From Flaccisagitta enflata (lineage: Eukaryota; Chaetognatha; Sagittoidea; Aphragmophora), in the NCBI GenBank assembly GCA_965153355.1, contig OZ231126.1, forward strand, positions 124,001 to 188,000: a stretch of 64,000 nt of DNA, given 5' to 3'. The position numbers and the translations under genes are program-made. Shown piece by piece: positions 31,763 through 43,969 of the stretch. Numbering within the stretch: the stretch's first letter is position 1; the number at the start of each line of letters is the position of its first letter. The notes under the pieces are model-generated. The model worked only from the letters and a program-made list of their open reading frames with translations, had not been told where the DNA came from and searched no databases.

Positions 31763-32272
31763 GATGGTCAGCGGTACCCGTTGCCCCTAAGTGAGTGTAT
31801 GAGGGTGTGAGGTGGTGAGAGAGCCAATGACCTATGCTGTTTTTATTTGAGCCTGGAGGCTGGAATCGGGGCCTTGAAGCTGGGATTTGAACTTAGAGGC
31901 ACGGATTTGAGCCTCATGGCCGAGATTTGAGCCTCGAGACTGGAATTTGAGCCTCAAGGTTGGAATTTGAGCCTCAAGGCTGGGATTTTGGCCTTGAGGC
32001 TGGGATTTGGGCCTTGGGGCTGGGATTTGGGCCTTGAGGCTGGGATTTGGGCCTTGAGGCTGGGATTTGGGCCTCAAGGCTAGGATTTGGGCCTCGAGGC
32101 TGAGATTTGGGCAACGAGGCTTGGATTTGGGTTTCGAGGCAAGGATTTGGGCCTCGAGGCTGGAAGCGGGGGGGGGGGGGGAGGTACGGAGTAGAAGGAG
32201 AAGGAGGAGGAGAAAATCTCCCATATGTGTGAAAGCATAGGTCATCGGCCCCTTCGGGGCCGCTGCCCAAAA
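31763..32272 (-). repeat. dispersed repeat C with internal 20-bp minisatellite
   Basis: Ends (minus strand): TTGGGCAGCGGCCCCGAAGG...GACCTATGCTTTCACA near 32272 and GGGTACCGCTGACCATC near 31765. The same ends bound 47605-47985 on the plus strand. Inside this copy a 20-bp unit (GGCTGGGATTTGGGCCTYGA) is repeated about 15 times at 31846-32165, followed by a G12 tract. Confidence 0.7.
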
Positions 32273-32407
32273 AGCGAAATAAAGGGAGGTTAGAGAAACG
32301 TATGATCGCCGAAGAACCCCACCATAATTATCATTTATACCTCTCCGCCTCTCATTCATTGGGTGTTTGTCTGTCGGTCTGTTTGTCCCTGCTTGTTTGT
32401 CTGTCTC

Positions 32408-32408
32408 T

Positions 32409-32450
<42 letters not shown>
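32408..32450. repeat. (CT)n forming the pyrimidine tract of exon F
   Basis: About 20 CT units ending 10 bp before the acceptor of exon F; the microsatellite itself supplies the pyrimidine tract. Confidence 0.9.
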
Positions 32451-32454
<4 letters not shown>

Positions 32455-32461
32455 CTCTCAG

Positions 32462-32598
32462 GATTGCGACCTGCCACACTTTATGACGTCAGATTGGAGG
32501 TTTGCGTTCAGTTAAAGAAATCCTACGCAGACCGAAATGCAAAATATGGAATTCCTGAAATTGTTTGCGTCATAAATGGATTAGACACATCTGTCTCG
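32462..32598 (+). CDS. USH2A: usherin-like exon F (end of FN3 3)
   Basis: Acceptor CTGTCTCTCAG, donor GTATGT, phase 1 in and 0 out. Encodes GLRPATLYDVRLEVC, the E-F region of an FN3 module. The last 30 bp with donor are repeated in degenerate form at 32626-32655. Confidence 0.78.
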
Positions 32599-33038
32599 GT
32601 ATGTATCTTGAGTTACCATTACCATTAGACACATCTGTCTCAGTATTTACCTTGATATACCATTTCATTTTTCTTTATTGGTCTAGTGGTAAAGTTTAAT
32701 CTATGAGTTTGATTCTATTTTTGAAAAGGTCAAAGGTTTAAAACCAAGGCTAGTATTGTAATTTGACTCATTAGATAAACGTTAAACTGAATAATCTTGC
32801 TATGGAAATTGTCAAACATTATTGAGATATCTTATCTTCTCTTGAAAAATCGTTCCTTGCCATACACTAAAGGAGGAAGAGGGAGCGAATTTCACTCCCG
32901 TAAATGTAAGAAGTAGCTTCAGGATGCATTAGACAAAGCTGGGTGGTAGGTGGCAAGGTGGTTGGTGGTGGTTGGTGCATGGTGGGTGGTATGGGTGAGC
33001 GACCGCATCTTGTTAAGTGTGGCTTATGGTTCTATATA
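32599..33038 (+). other. intron with a partial copy of the exon F 3' edge
   Basis: ATTAGACACATCTGTCTCAG at 32626 repeats the exon end (CTCGGTATGT has become CTCAGTATTT). The rest is unremarkable, with a GGT-rich patch at 32940-33000. Confidence 0.6.
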
Positions 33039-33346
33039 CAGTCAGTGGACAAAACACTATAGGTATGTATATAATACCACTGGTTTTGATCCAATATACT
33101 GCTTAAAAAAATATTGTATGCGACAATCAGTTACTCAAGTTACAGCCGGCTGTAACAAACAAAATGTTGTATTCAATAACGGGTTGTTAGAATTACAGCT
33201 GGCTGTAATGCTCTAATTTTAGAACATTACAGCCGGGTGTTATTTAAACCACAGGTTGTTTCATATAATATTTTGTTTACTATCAGCATGTTGGATCAAA
33301 ACCAATGATATGATATATACACCTATTATGTTTTGTCCGCTGACTG
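33039..33346. mobile_element. Tc1/mariner-type MITE, 308 bp
   Basis: TA on both sides. Inverted termini start CAGTCAGYGGACAAAACA and stay alike for about 60 bp (through GGTTTTGATCCAA). The interior has its own small palindromes (TTACAGCCGGCTGTAA). No ORF. Confidence 0.85.
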
Positions 33347-33748
33347 TATATGCACAAGAGTTGAGACGGTGTGGGAATGGAGAGGCTGTTGGGTCTGGGT
33401 TGTATTAGTGGGGACCTGCTCTAGGTTGAGCTGGTAGCTGAGGGAAAGTACAGGGGTGCTCTAACTCTGGGATTGAGGGCTGGGAATTTTTTGGGTGTTG
33501 ATGTTTGGGGAAATCATTGTAATTGGACGCTATGCTTAGGGGGTGTGGTCATGTGGAAGGGGGATGGGTTGAGTGGGAGACTTGGGGAGGAAAGCTAGTG
33601 AGGGGGTTGTTTCCTCTAGTGGCTTCTCCACAATTTATGGTTGGCGCGGGGACCAGGGATGGATAGCTTTTAGATGATATAGATTTCATGTACTCGCTAT
33701 TAATCCATAGTATTGCGTCGCTTTACGCGGATACTCATATTTTTAGTG
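33347..33748. other. G-rich intron sequence, nothing recognised
   Basis: GGT/GGG-rich plus strand without ORF or repeat match in the window. Confidence 0.5.
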
Positions 33749-34166
33749 TTACTACTCGACTCAAAAAAAAAAAAGCTGCACCCTATTTTGAGTTAAAGTA
33801 TAAGAAAAACAAATCATTTCAACATTTTCTTGTTTAAGTGATTTGAAAGATTTTCAAATTCTCTATTATTCTAGACCAATCCCAAATCTGTATCTCAAAC
33901 GGTTTAGGAGCTAGAGCGTGTCAAATTTATCTTCTAATTTGTAAAAATGCTCATTTTTCAATAGGATTGCAAACTGTAAATAGCAATGTTTTTACTCATT
34001 CTTATGCCATTTCTCAACGAATAAAGCTAGAATTGCCAGATTAGAGCCAAATGAAAGATCTTTTCAAGATCTTTTTAACAGTCTAAGATTTTAGTTAGTT
34101 ATTTTGAAATTCAGTGTGATAATTTGCCATTTAAGAGTGCGGCTTTTTCTATGAGTCGAGTAGTAT
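33749..34166. mobile_element. MITE, AATACCA family, copy 2
   Basis: Left terminus ACTACTCGACTCAAAA...GCTGCACC mirrored by GAGTGCGGCTTTTTCTATGAGTCGAGTAGTAT. The interior matches copy 1 (TCTAGACCAATCC, GGTTTAGGAGCTAGAGC). Confidence 0.7.
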
Positions 34167-34315
34167 GCCTAGAGATTGCCTTGTAATCTAATGCTTATTC
34201 TTGTTGGTTTCTCTTTTTCTCAACAGAATAGAATTGTACAAAAATGAATATCATTTAGCACAGCTGAAAAATAGTTAAATTGAGACCTCATTTTTTTCTT
34301 TTATTCTATTGTAGA

Positions 34316-34940
34316 AGCAAAAGTGGATGTGGAAGCAGTAGTGGAAGAGGAAGCAAAAGAGAAAGCATAAGAAGATGCGGAAGCAGGAGTGGAATCTAAA
34401 GATTTAAAATGGAAGTAGAAGCTAGTGGAAGAGGCAATGTCTCAGTGGAAGCAGAAGTAGAAGCAATGGCAAGCAAAAGCAGAAGCGGAAGCGGAAGAGA
34501 AGCAAAAGCAAAAGCAAAAGCAAAAGTGATAGCAAAAGCAAAAGCAAAAGCAAAAGTGATAGCAAAAGCAAAAGCAAAAGTGATAGCAAAAGCAAAAGCA
34601 AAAGTGATAGCAAAAGCAAAAGCAAAAGTGATAGCAAAAGCAAAAGCAAAAGTGATAGCAAAAGCAAAAGCAAAAGTGATAGCAAAAGCAAAAGCAAAAG
34701 CAAAAGTGATAGCAAAAGCAAAAGCAAAAGCAAAAGTGATAGCAAAAGCAAAAGCAAAAGCAAAGTGATAGCAATAGCAAAAGCAAAAGCAAAAGTGATA
34801 GCAAAAGCAAGAGCAAAAGTGATAGCAAAAGCAAAAGCAAAAGCAGAAGCAAAAGTGATAGCAAAAGCAAAGGCATAGTGTGGAATTCGGAAACTTAGTG
34901 GAAACAGAAGCCAAAATGGAAGCGGAAATAGAAGTAGGTG
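34316..34940. repeat. (AGCAAA)n hexanucleotide with GTGAT interruptions
   Basis: Nested repeat: (AGCAAA)2-4 plus AGTGAT, repeated more than ten times. Apparent AKAKAKVIAKAK and FAFAITFAF proteins come from this. Confidence 0.93.
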
Positions 34941-35001
34941 GAAGCGGCAGTTTATCAGGATGATCCTATTGCTCATGATAGTCTTTTAATCTCTCTATCA
35001 G

Positions 35002-35077
35002 ATCACCACCCAAGAAGACCCACCCCGAGATGAGGATAATCCTATTGCTCATAATGATCTTCTAATCTCCCTATCAG
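35002..35077 (+). pseudogene. partial copy of exon G 5' edge
   Basis: Acceptor CTCTATCAG plus ATCACCACCCAAGAAGACCC, identical in layout to the true acceptor at 35077. An even shorter copy of GATGATCCTATTGCTCA lies at 34958. Confidence 0.8.
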
Positions 35078-35260
35078 ATCACCACCCAAGAAGACCTACC
35101 ACGAGATCAAGATGATCCTATCGCTCACGCCGCAGATTCAACAACAGTCCGTCTCTTCTGGAGTCCACCTCGAACTCCCAACGGACGAATTACCCACTAC
35201 GAGTTGTATCGCAATAATCTACTCGTCTATCTTATCACTGATGAAATTCATTTGAAAAAG
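35078..35260 (+). CDS. USH2A: usherin-like exon G (FN3 4, first half)
   Basis: Acceptor CTCCCTATCAG, donor GTGGAT, phase 0 both ends. [20 protein letters not shown] plus YELYRNN is a textbook usherin FN3 B-C region. The donor runs straight into the (GGAT)n tract. Confidence 0.82.
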
Positions 35261-35262
35261 GT

Positions 35263-36320
35263 GGATGGATGGATGGGATGGATGGATGGATGGATGGATG
35301 GATGGTTGGATGGATGGATGGATGGATGGATGGTTGGATGGATGGATGGATGGGTGGAGGGGTGGTTAGATGGATGGATGAATGAATGATTGGATGGATG
35401 GATGGATGGTTGGATGGATGGATGGATGGATGGATGGATGGATGGATAGATGGACTGATAGATGGATGGATGGATTGATGCATGGGTGGATGGATGGATG
35501 GGATGGGATGGATGGATGGATGGATGAATGGATGGATTGATGGATTGATAGATGGATGGATGGATGGATGGATGGATGGATGGATGGATGGATGGGGATG
35601 GATGGATGGATGGATGGATGGATGGATAGATGGATGGATAGATGGATGGATGGGATGGGATGGATGGATGGATGGATGGATGGATAGATGGATGGATAGA
35701 TGGATGGATGGGATGGGATGGATGGATGGATGGATTGATGGATGGATGAATGGATGGATAGATGGATTGATAGATGGATGGATGAATGGATGGATGGATG
35801 GATGGATAGATGGATGGATAGATGGATGAATGGATGGATGGATGAATGGATGGATGGATGAATGGATGGATGGATGGAATGGATGGATGGATGGATGGAT
35901 GGGTGGAGGGGTGGTTAGATGGATGGATGAATGGATGGTTGGATGGATGGATGGTTGGATGGATGGATGGATGGATGGATGGATGGATGGATGGATAGAT
36001 GGACTGATAGATGGATGGATGAATGGATGGATGGATGAATGGATGGATGGATGGGATGGATGGATGGATGGATGGATGGATGGATAGATGGATGGATAGA
36101 TGGATGGATGGGATGGGATGGATGGATGGATGGATTGATGGATGGATGAATGGATGGATAGATGGATTGATAGATGGATGGATGAATGGATGGATGGATG
36201 GATGGATAGATGGATGGATAGATGGATGAATGGATGGATGGATGGATGACTGGATGGATGGATGAATGGATTGATGCATGGGTGGAGGGGTGGTTAGATG
36301 GATAAATGAATGAATGAATG
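35263..36320. repeat. (GGAT)n microsatellite, about 1.06 kb
   Basis: Starts two bases into the intron after exon G. Contains higher-order blocks (e.g. 35480-35830 resembles 35830-36230) with GGGATGGGAT and GAAT variants. [16 protein letters not shown] frames are artefacts. Confidence 0.95.
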
Positions 36321-36430
36321 GAAAGAATCCTTTCATTTTCCCGGCTCCTAAAAAACACTCCAAAGCAGACGCATTACTGCCATCATTTTGACTTGAATCC
36401 AACTTTCATCTCTCTTTTTCATCTCCTCAG

Positions 36431-36508
36431 GACAAAATTTATTTTGAAGACAAAAGACTGCAGCCTAATACTGAATATTCTTACCGTATCGTGTCTTACA
36501 ACGCGGAG
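36431..36508 (+). CDS. USH2A: usherin-like exon H (FN3 4, middle)
   Basis: Acceptor TCATCTCCTCAG, donor GTGAGT, phase 0 both ends. Encodes RLQPNTEYSYRIVSYNAE, the FN3 E-F region. Confidence 0.82.
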
Positions 36509-36617
36509 GTGAGTGAAAGAAACAACTTGCAAACATGGAAATTCCCCCCCCCCCCCCCACCTTCCTTTTCATGTTTCCATTCATACTTCCTTCTTTCCTT
36601 TATATTTGCGGAAACGT

Positions 36618-36862
36618 AAATCTATAAGAGGCTTTGTCCGTCCGTCCGTTGGTTCGTTGGTTCGTCCGTTGGTCTGTTGGTCCATTTCTTGATCCATTAC
36701 GCTTGAGTTGAAAATGCAAAAAAAACGCGCATTTATGGTACTGGCGTTGTTACATTTTGTGTTTGTGTGTGTTAGCGTGTGGGAGGGGAGTTGGGGCTTG
36801 GGGTTGGATGCCCCTGCTCACCCGTCCGCAAGGATATTGTGACCCCGCGTCACTTGTTCCTT
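36618..36862 (+). repeat. composite repeat A plus repeat B
   Basis: Repeat A without its head (CTATAAGAGGCTTTGTCCGTCCGTCCGTTGG) at 36618-36692, then repeat B (GGGTTGGATGCCCCTGCTCACCCGTCCGCAAGGATATTGTGACCCCGCGTC) at 36780-36862. Same order and spacing as at 26140-26365 on the other strand. Confidence 0.65.
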
Positions 36863-37058
36863 TATCTTCGATGTGGTTTCATCATCACTACAAAAAGAGT
36901 CGCCAGTTGTGGGCCACAGAAAAGCTGAGATTGGCTTCCATATATGGGGTCTTTATTTTTACTGGTCATTATCTTAAAGTCAGAATTGTAGATACTGTTG
37001 TCATATTTTTCATGAAAATATAATTCTACTACTATGTTACTTTTTTTTACCCAATTAG

Positions 37059-37161
37059 GTTCGAGCCCGTCGAGCTCAAGGAGCCTCCAGTGGATTTGTC
37101 AAAGTCAAAACTAAACCTGGAAAACCAATTTCCATCAAAAACCCAATTGTTCATCCTCTTG
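37059..37161 (+). CDS. USH2A: usherin-like exon I (end of FN3 4)
   Basis: Acceptor TTACCCAATTAG, donor GTGAGA, phase 0 in, 1 out. Encodes VRARRAQGASSGFVKVKTKP, the G strand. The donor (GTGAGAAAGAGAGAG) leads directly into an (AG)n tract. Confidence 0.78.
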
Positions 37162-37163
37162 GT

Positions 37164-37353
<190 letters not shown>

Positions 37354-37579
37354 TCTGACTTAAAAGTGTTTTTTTTCCTTTCCAAATAACCAAGGCCAAT
37401 GAAAAGAAAGACAAACAGACAGACTGATGCTAATGCTTTTAGTTTTGATGAAAGATGGTCATATTGCATTAAACCCACTCTGAAATCCCATGAAGTGGGA
37501 CAATCATCTTTCTCCAAGTATAGTAAGAGAGGAAACTCAGAAAGTCAAAGTGAAAGATAGTTATTTAGCCATTAGGGCA

Positions 37580-37695
37580 TACTACTTAAACCTAATCCAA
37601 AATGATATCTCACAGTTGCTGGCTCTATGTCAGTGACAAGGGACAACAACCCGACATTGCTCTGTGGTCTAGTAACCTTGAATCTTTTCTCACAG
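37580..37695 (+). pseudogene. decayed copy of exon J 5' edge
   Basis: TATCTCACAG, then TTGCTGGCTCTATGTCAGTG and ACAAGGGACAACAACCCGAC, a diverged match to the exon J start (ATGCTCACTCTATCTCCGTC, ATGTGGGACAACAATCCTGAC). Confidence 0.65.
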
Positions 37696-37916
37696 ATGCT
37701 CACTCTATCTCCGTCATGTGGGACAACAATCCTGACCCAAACACGATCAGAGGCGAAATTCAGGCGTTTCGTCTTCAACTTCGACTTAAAGACAATGATC
37801 AAAGTCATTCTGAGATGGTTGATGAGAAACTGTGTCCCCAAATCACGCCCAGTGGAACTTTTGATGGTCTCATTCCATTTACGGCATATCAAATTCGTAT
37901 GGCCATTCAAAATGAG
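37696..37916 (+). CDS. USH2A: usherin-like exon J (FN3 5)
   Basis: Acceptor TTTTCTCACAG, donor GTAATA, phase 1 in, 0 out. Covers B to F strands (SISVMWDNNPDPNTIRGE..., LIPFTAYQIRMAIQNE). Confidence 0.8.
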
Positions 37917-37950
37917 GTAATAGTAGTGCTATTACTCTCTAAAATCAAAT

Positions 37951-38171
37951 GCAGTTAAACCCCGCAATACCGGATGTGAAGGGACCAACAAATTCCATCC
38001 ACTATAACCAAAAATCCGTAGTTGCCAATAAAGAAATTTAGGAATTTGACAATATGGACAAAATTTGCCAATAAAAAAATTCAAAAATTTGACATGAAGA
38101 AATGAGGTTTTTAGATCCATTTCTAGCGGATTTCTGTTACTCTAGGAACGGTTATAGCGGGCTCAATTGTA
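37951..38171. mobile_element. possible pogo/Tigger-type MITE
   Basis: Left CAGTTAAACCCCGCAATACCGG; right, reversed, CAATTGAGCCCGCTATAACCG. The match and the TA flanks are imperfect; an old copy or coincidence. Confidence 0.4.
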
Positions 38172-38372
38172 TGTTTTTTACTTGATAGCGCAGAACAAAG
38201 TTGAGGTGTAGTAGTTTACTCTGCATTGCTGACTGTTTTTATGCCCTTCAAATCTATGGTCTAAGCATGGAAGCATCCCAGACATGATCAAGTCACTTCA
38301 CTACAGTTACAAAACTCACGAGTAAATCACCCCATAATGGATATAGAATATATAAAATATATAGAATATATA

Positions 38373-40077
<1,705 letters not shown>

Positions 40078-40130
40078 GAATATATAGAATCTCGGTTACT
40101 GCAGAGATCAACTGTATTTATGACCTTCAG

Positions 40131-40269
40131 GTTGGAGACATATGGAGTGAATGGGTGGACGTTAAGACTCATCAAGCTCCTCCTCTCGGCGTCCAACTTC
40201 TCCTAATACAACCATTAAAAGGTGGAACTCAAGCATTTCTCAAGTGGGATCCGCCTTCAAACATCAGAG
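40131..40269 (+). CDS. USH2A: usherin-like exon K (end of FN3 5, start of FN3 6)
   Basis: Acceptor TATGACCTTCAG, donor GTAAGT, phase 0 in, 1 out. VGDIWSEWVDVKTHQAPPLG then the B strand AFLKWDPPSNIRG. Confidence 0.8.
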
Positions 40270-40466
40270 GTAAGTAAAAGAAGCGAGCAAAAGCAGATCA
40301 AATGGGAGAGGTAATGATGTGTGCGACAGACGAGGCAGAGCCAGCCCCAATCATAGCAAGGGAGGGCAAATGAGAGCAAATGAGACAGAGCGGCCAGAGG
40401 TAAAAGGCATAGAATCAGGGAAACCCAGTCATCCAGCAGCAGAAGTCTCGGAACAACAGTTATGTC

Positions 40467-40887
40467 AATACCATACGACTCAAAAACAAAAGACGCACTT
40501 TTGAATGACTTATTCTGTCTATGAATCTTAGAAAAATTAATTAAAATCTTAAGTCATTTTAAAGCCCTTCGAAAGTACTTTCATATGGCGCCAATCACAC
40601 TTTGCTATCTTTTTTCGTTCAGAAATGGCATTGGTTTGAGTGAAAACATTGCCCATTTCAGTTTTGCAATCCCTATGTAAAAATGCATTTCAGCAAATTA
40701 GTGCTTCTCTTTGCAGGGCTCTAGCTTAAAACCGTTTGAGAGAGATATTAGGGAATGGTCTAGATTAAAAGAGAATTTGAAAATCTTTTAAAATGTTTTT
40801 CTAAAAAGACATAAAATTGATTTTTATATCTATTTTATCAATTATATGATAGGTGTGTCTTTTTTCTTTCTTGATCCACGTGGTATT
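40467..40887. mobile_element. MITE, AATACCA family, copy 3 (inverted)
   Basis: Termini AATACCATACGACTCAAAA...AGACGCACTTTT and, mirrored, GTGTGTCTTTTTTC...GATCCACGTGGTATT. The interior is the reverse complement of copy 1. Confidence 0.72.
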
Positions 40888-40946
40888 TGGAATGTAACTG
40901 AATATTTCCTTTGTTTACAATTATCTGTTCTAAAAATGTTTCGCAG

Positions 40947-41148
40947 GCGAAATCATGGAATACCGCATCTACTTGTTGGTGCCATTAGCTAGTGAGTCAT
41001 CATCAGCGGGATTCAGGAATGAGACTATTTATCGAGGAGACAATCCTAATTACATCGTTGACAAACTGGAGCCAGCTTCAAACTATCAAGTGCAGCTGCA
41101 AGCTTGCACCGCTGGAGGGTGCACTCTTGGGATCGTCCAGCAATTTAG
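40947..41148 (+). CDS. USH2A: usherin-like exon L (FN3 6)
   Basis: Acceptor TGTTTCGCAG, donor GTACTT, phase 1 in, 2 out. EIMEYRIYLLVP..., LEPASNYQVQLQACTAGGCT: a clear usherin-type ACxxGC loop. Confidence 0.85.
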
Positions 41149-41781
41149 GTACTTTCTTTTTTACGGTAGTCATTCACTTCACATTCACGCAAGCATTCTT
41201 GTATTCATACATTTCTTAATTCATTTTTTTTTCATTTTTTCAATCAATATCTCATTCCTTTCTTCCATCCTTCCTTCCTTCCTTTCTTCTTTCCTTCTTT
41301 CCTTCCTTCCTTCTTTCCTTCCTTCCTTCCTTCCTTCCTTCCTTTCTCTCTTCTTTCCTCCCTTCTAGGCTTGAGATTCGGTGATTCACCGACCGAAAAA
41401 ACGGTGGAGTGATTGCCAATTTTCACTGATTCAGTGATTAGAATTTTCGGTTTTCCACCGTTTTTTCTTTCATCCATAAACTTTTTTTTTTGCATTACTT
41501 GCTATGATGCTCATAAATAAATGCATGTTGGGACAGTTTTGCTCAAAATCAAATTTCAAGGGGAAAAAATACACAATTCTGCGGTTGCTTTGGTGATCAG
41601 GAAAAGCCCTCTATGATTTACCAAACATGAGATTTGGCAACAACGTCTTTGATTTGTTGTATGATCCTCTTGTTTATATTCATCTTGCGCATCAATTCCA
41701 TTTACAAAAAAAAAAAAAAAAAAAAAAGAAAGGAGGAATTAGATGAAGAGGAAGATGGCACACAGAGACAGACAGACAGAC

Positions 41782-41875
<94 letters not shown>

Positions 41876-42837
41876 AGAGAAAATGAAAGAGAGAGAGAAG
41901 AGACTGAAGTAAAACTAGCAGACTTACGAACCAATCAACAACAGAAGAAGTCAAATAGATCAGAATAGATCTAAAGAGAAATTATGAAGGAACCTTTTTT
42001 TTCCATTCAAAGGCGTAAGTCACTAATGGTGTTAGAGTCAGTCTGTGTGAGTAAGGCCTCTCAATTTTTGTCTGTTTAGGAGCATTGTGAACAAAATTCA
42101 GATGGCACATACAGGTTGTAAAAGTAAAAGAATAATAAAAGAAAATCTTCTACTTTTTTTTGTAATCATCTGCAAAGTCATCACAACATCATACTAGAGC
42201 AAAAAAATATGCTGTCGAAGAACGGTGCACTAAATGGGAACCAATCATTTTTTTGTATTATGCCAATGTTTTTTTCAACTCACGGAGAGCTTTGAATAGA
42301 ATGAATTATAAAAGAAATAATTTGGTACACAAATCTTTATACATTGGTACTTACTTAAAATCATCATATTTGTCATTTATTTTGCATTGTGTTTTCATCA
42401 TTTACAAAAAGGGAATAGCTGCAGCTAGGAAATCACTGAACAAGCCCGACCAAGCAACGATGCGTCCGGGCTGTGTCTCAGTGTGTATTGATCATTTGAC
42501 ATATGTATAAAGAGACAGATGGACAAACAGACGGATGAAAAGACTCTCAAAACATATTGGTTGATCATTTGTTTCAGTGTAGGATCTCACCGTGGCCAAT
42601 AACAGCCGAGAAACGCGGCTTTTGCACAGGCGTAACAGACGGAAGGACGGACGGACAGACCGACTGACGGACGGACCAACGGATGGACAGACTGACCCTC
42701 TTATAGAGATGCATTCCTGAAACGCATCTAAAAAACGGAAAAATTGGTGGTGATAACGGAAAATCGCCAAAAATCGGCGGTGATTGAAAAGCCGCGTCAC
42801 TCTCATCTCTACTTCCTTCACTCACTTCATTCTTTCC
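41149..42837 (+). other. intron with microsatellites and repeat A
   Basis: (TTCC)n at 41265-41370, (AG)n at 41780-41880, repeat A on the minus strand at 42618-42737 (TTTTTTAGATGCGTTTCAGGAATGCATCTCTATAAGAGGGTC). No gene seen. Confidence 0.7.
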
Positions 42838-43480
42838 TTCATTCATTCATTTATCTTTTTTTCATTCATTCATTCATTCATTCATTCATTCATTCATGCA
42901 TTCATTCATTCATTCAATCACTCATTCATTCATTTCATTCATTCATTCATTTATTCATTTTTCTACAACTACAGAACCATGGAGATACCTCCCGTGGCCC
43001 AATCTCCGCCAGAGGTGGTTGACCCTCCCAAACCTGACGTGGTTTTCATTCATTCATTCATTCATTCATCCATTTATTCATTCATGCATTCATTCATTCA
43101 TTCATTCATTCATTCATTCATTCATTCATTCATTCATTCATTCAATCACTCATTCATTCATTCATTCATTCATTCATTCATTCATTCATTCATTCATTCA
43201 TTCATTCATTCATTCATTTGTCAACAACTCCAGGACCATGGAGATCCCTCCCGTGGCCCAATCTCCGCCTGAGGTGGTTGACCCTCCCAAACCTGATGTG
43301 GTTTTCATTCATTATTTCATTCATTCATTCATCCATTTATTCATTCATGCATTCATTCATTCATTCATTCATTCATTCATTCATTCATTCATTCATTCAT
43401 TCATTCATTCATTCAATCATTCATTCATTCATTCATTCATTCATTCATTCATTCATTCATTCATTCATTCATTTGTCAAC
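42838..43480. repeat. (ATTC)n blocks containing two partial copies of exon M
   Basis: Three ATTC blocks separated by copies of the exon M 5' edge at 42975-43048 and 43234-43308. Each copy has its own acceptor (CTACAG, CTCCAG) and ends exactly where exon M has TTTTCATTC, at which point the ATTC tract resumes. Confidence 0.92.
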
Positions 43481-43488
43481 AACTATAG

Positions 43489-43969
<481 letters not shown>

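Noticed and set aside
34396-34976. AKAKAKV and FAFAITFAF proteins
   Set aside because: Hexanucleotide repeat; open in many frames only because the unit is six bases.
35235-36402. HPSIHPSI and GWMDGWMD ORFs
   Set aside because: Products of the (GGAT)n microsatellite.
40030-40196. N-terminal extension of the Penelope-like ORF
   Set aside because: It reads through the AT repeat and antisense to exon K; the element starts at about 40029.
41385-42805. A 1.4-kb element with ends GATTCGGTGATTCACCG and its rough mirror near 42790
   Set aside because: The inverted match is too weak, and both ends adjoin microsatellites.
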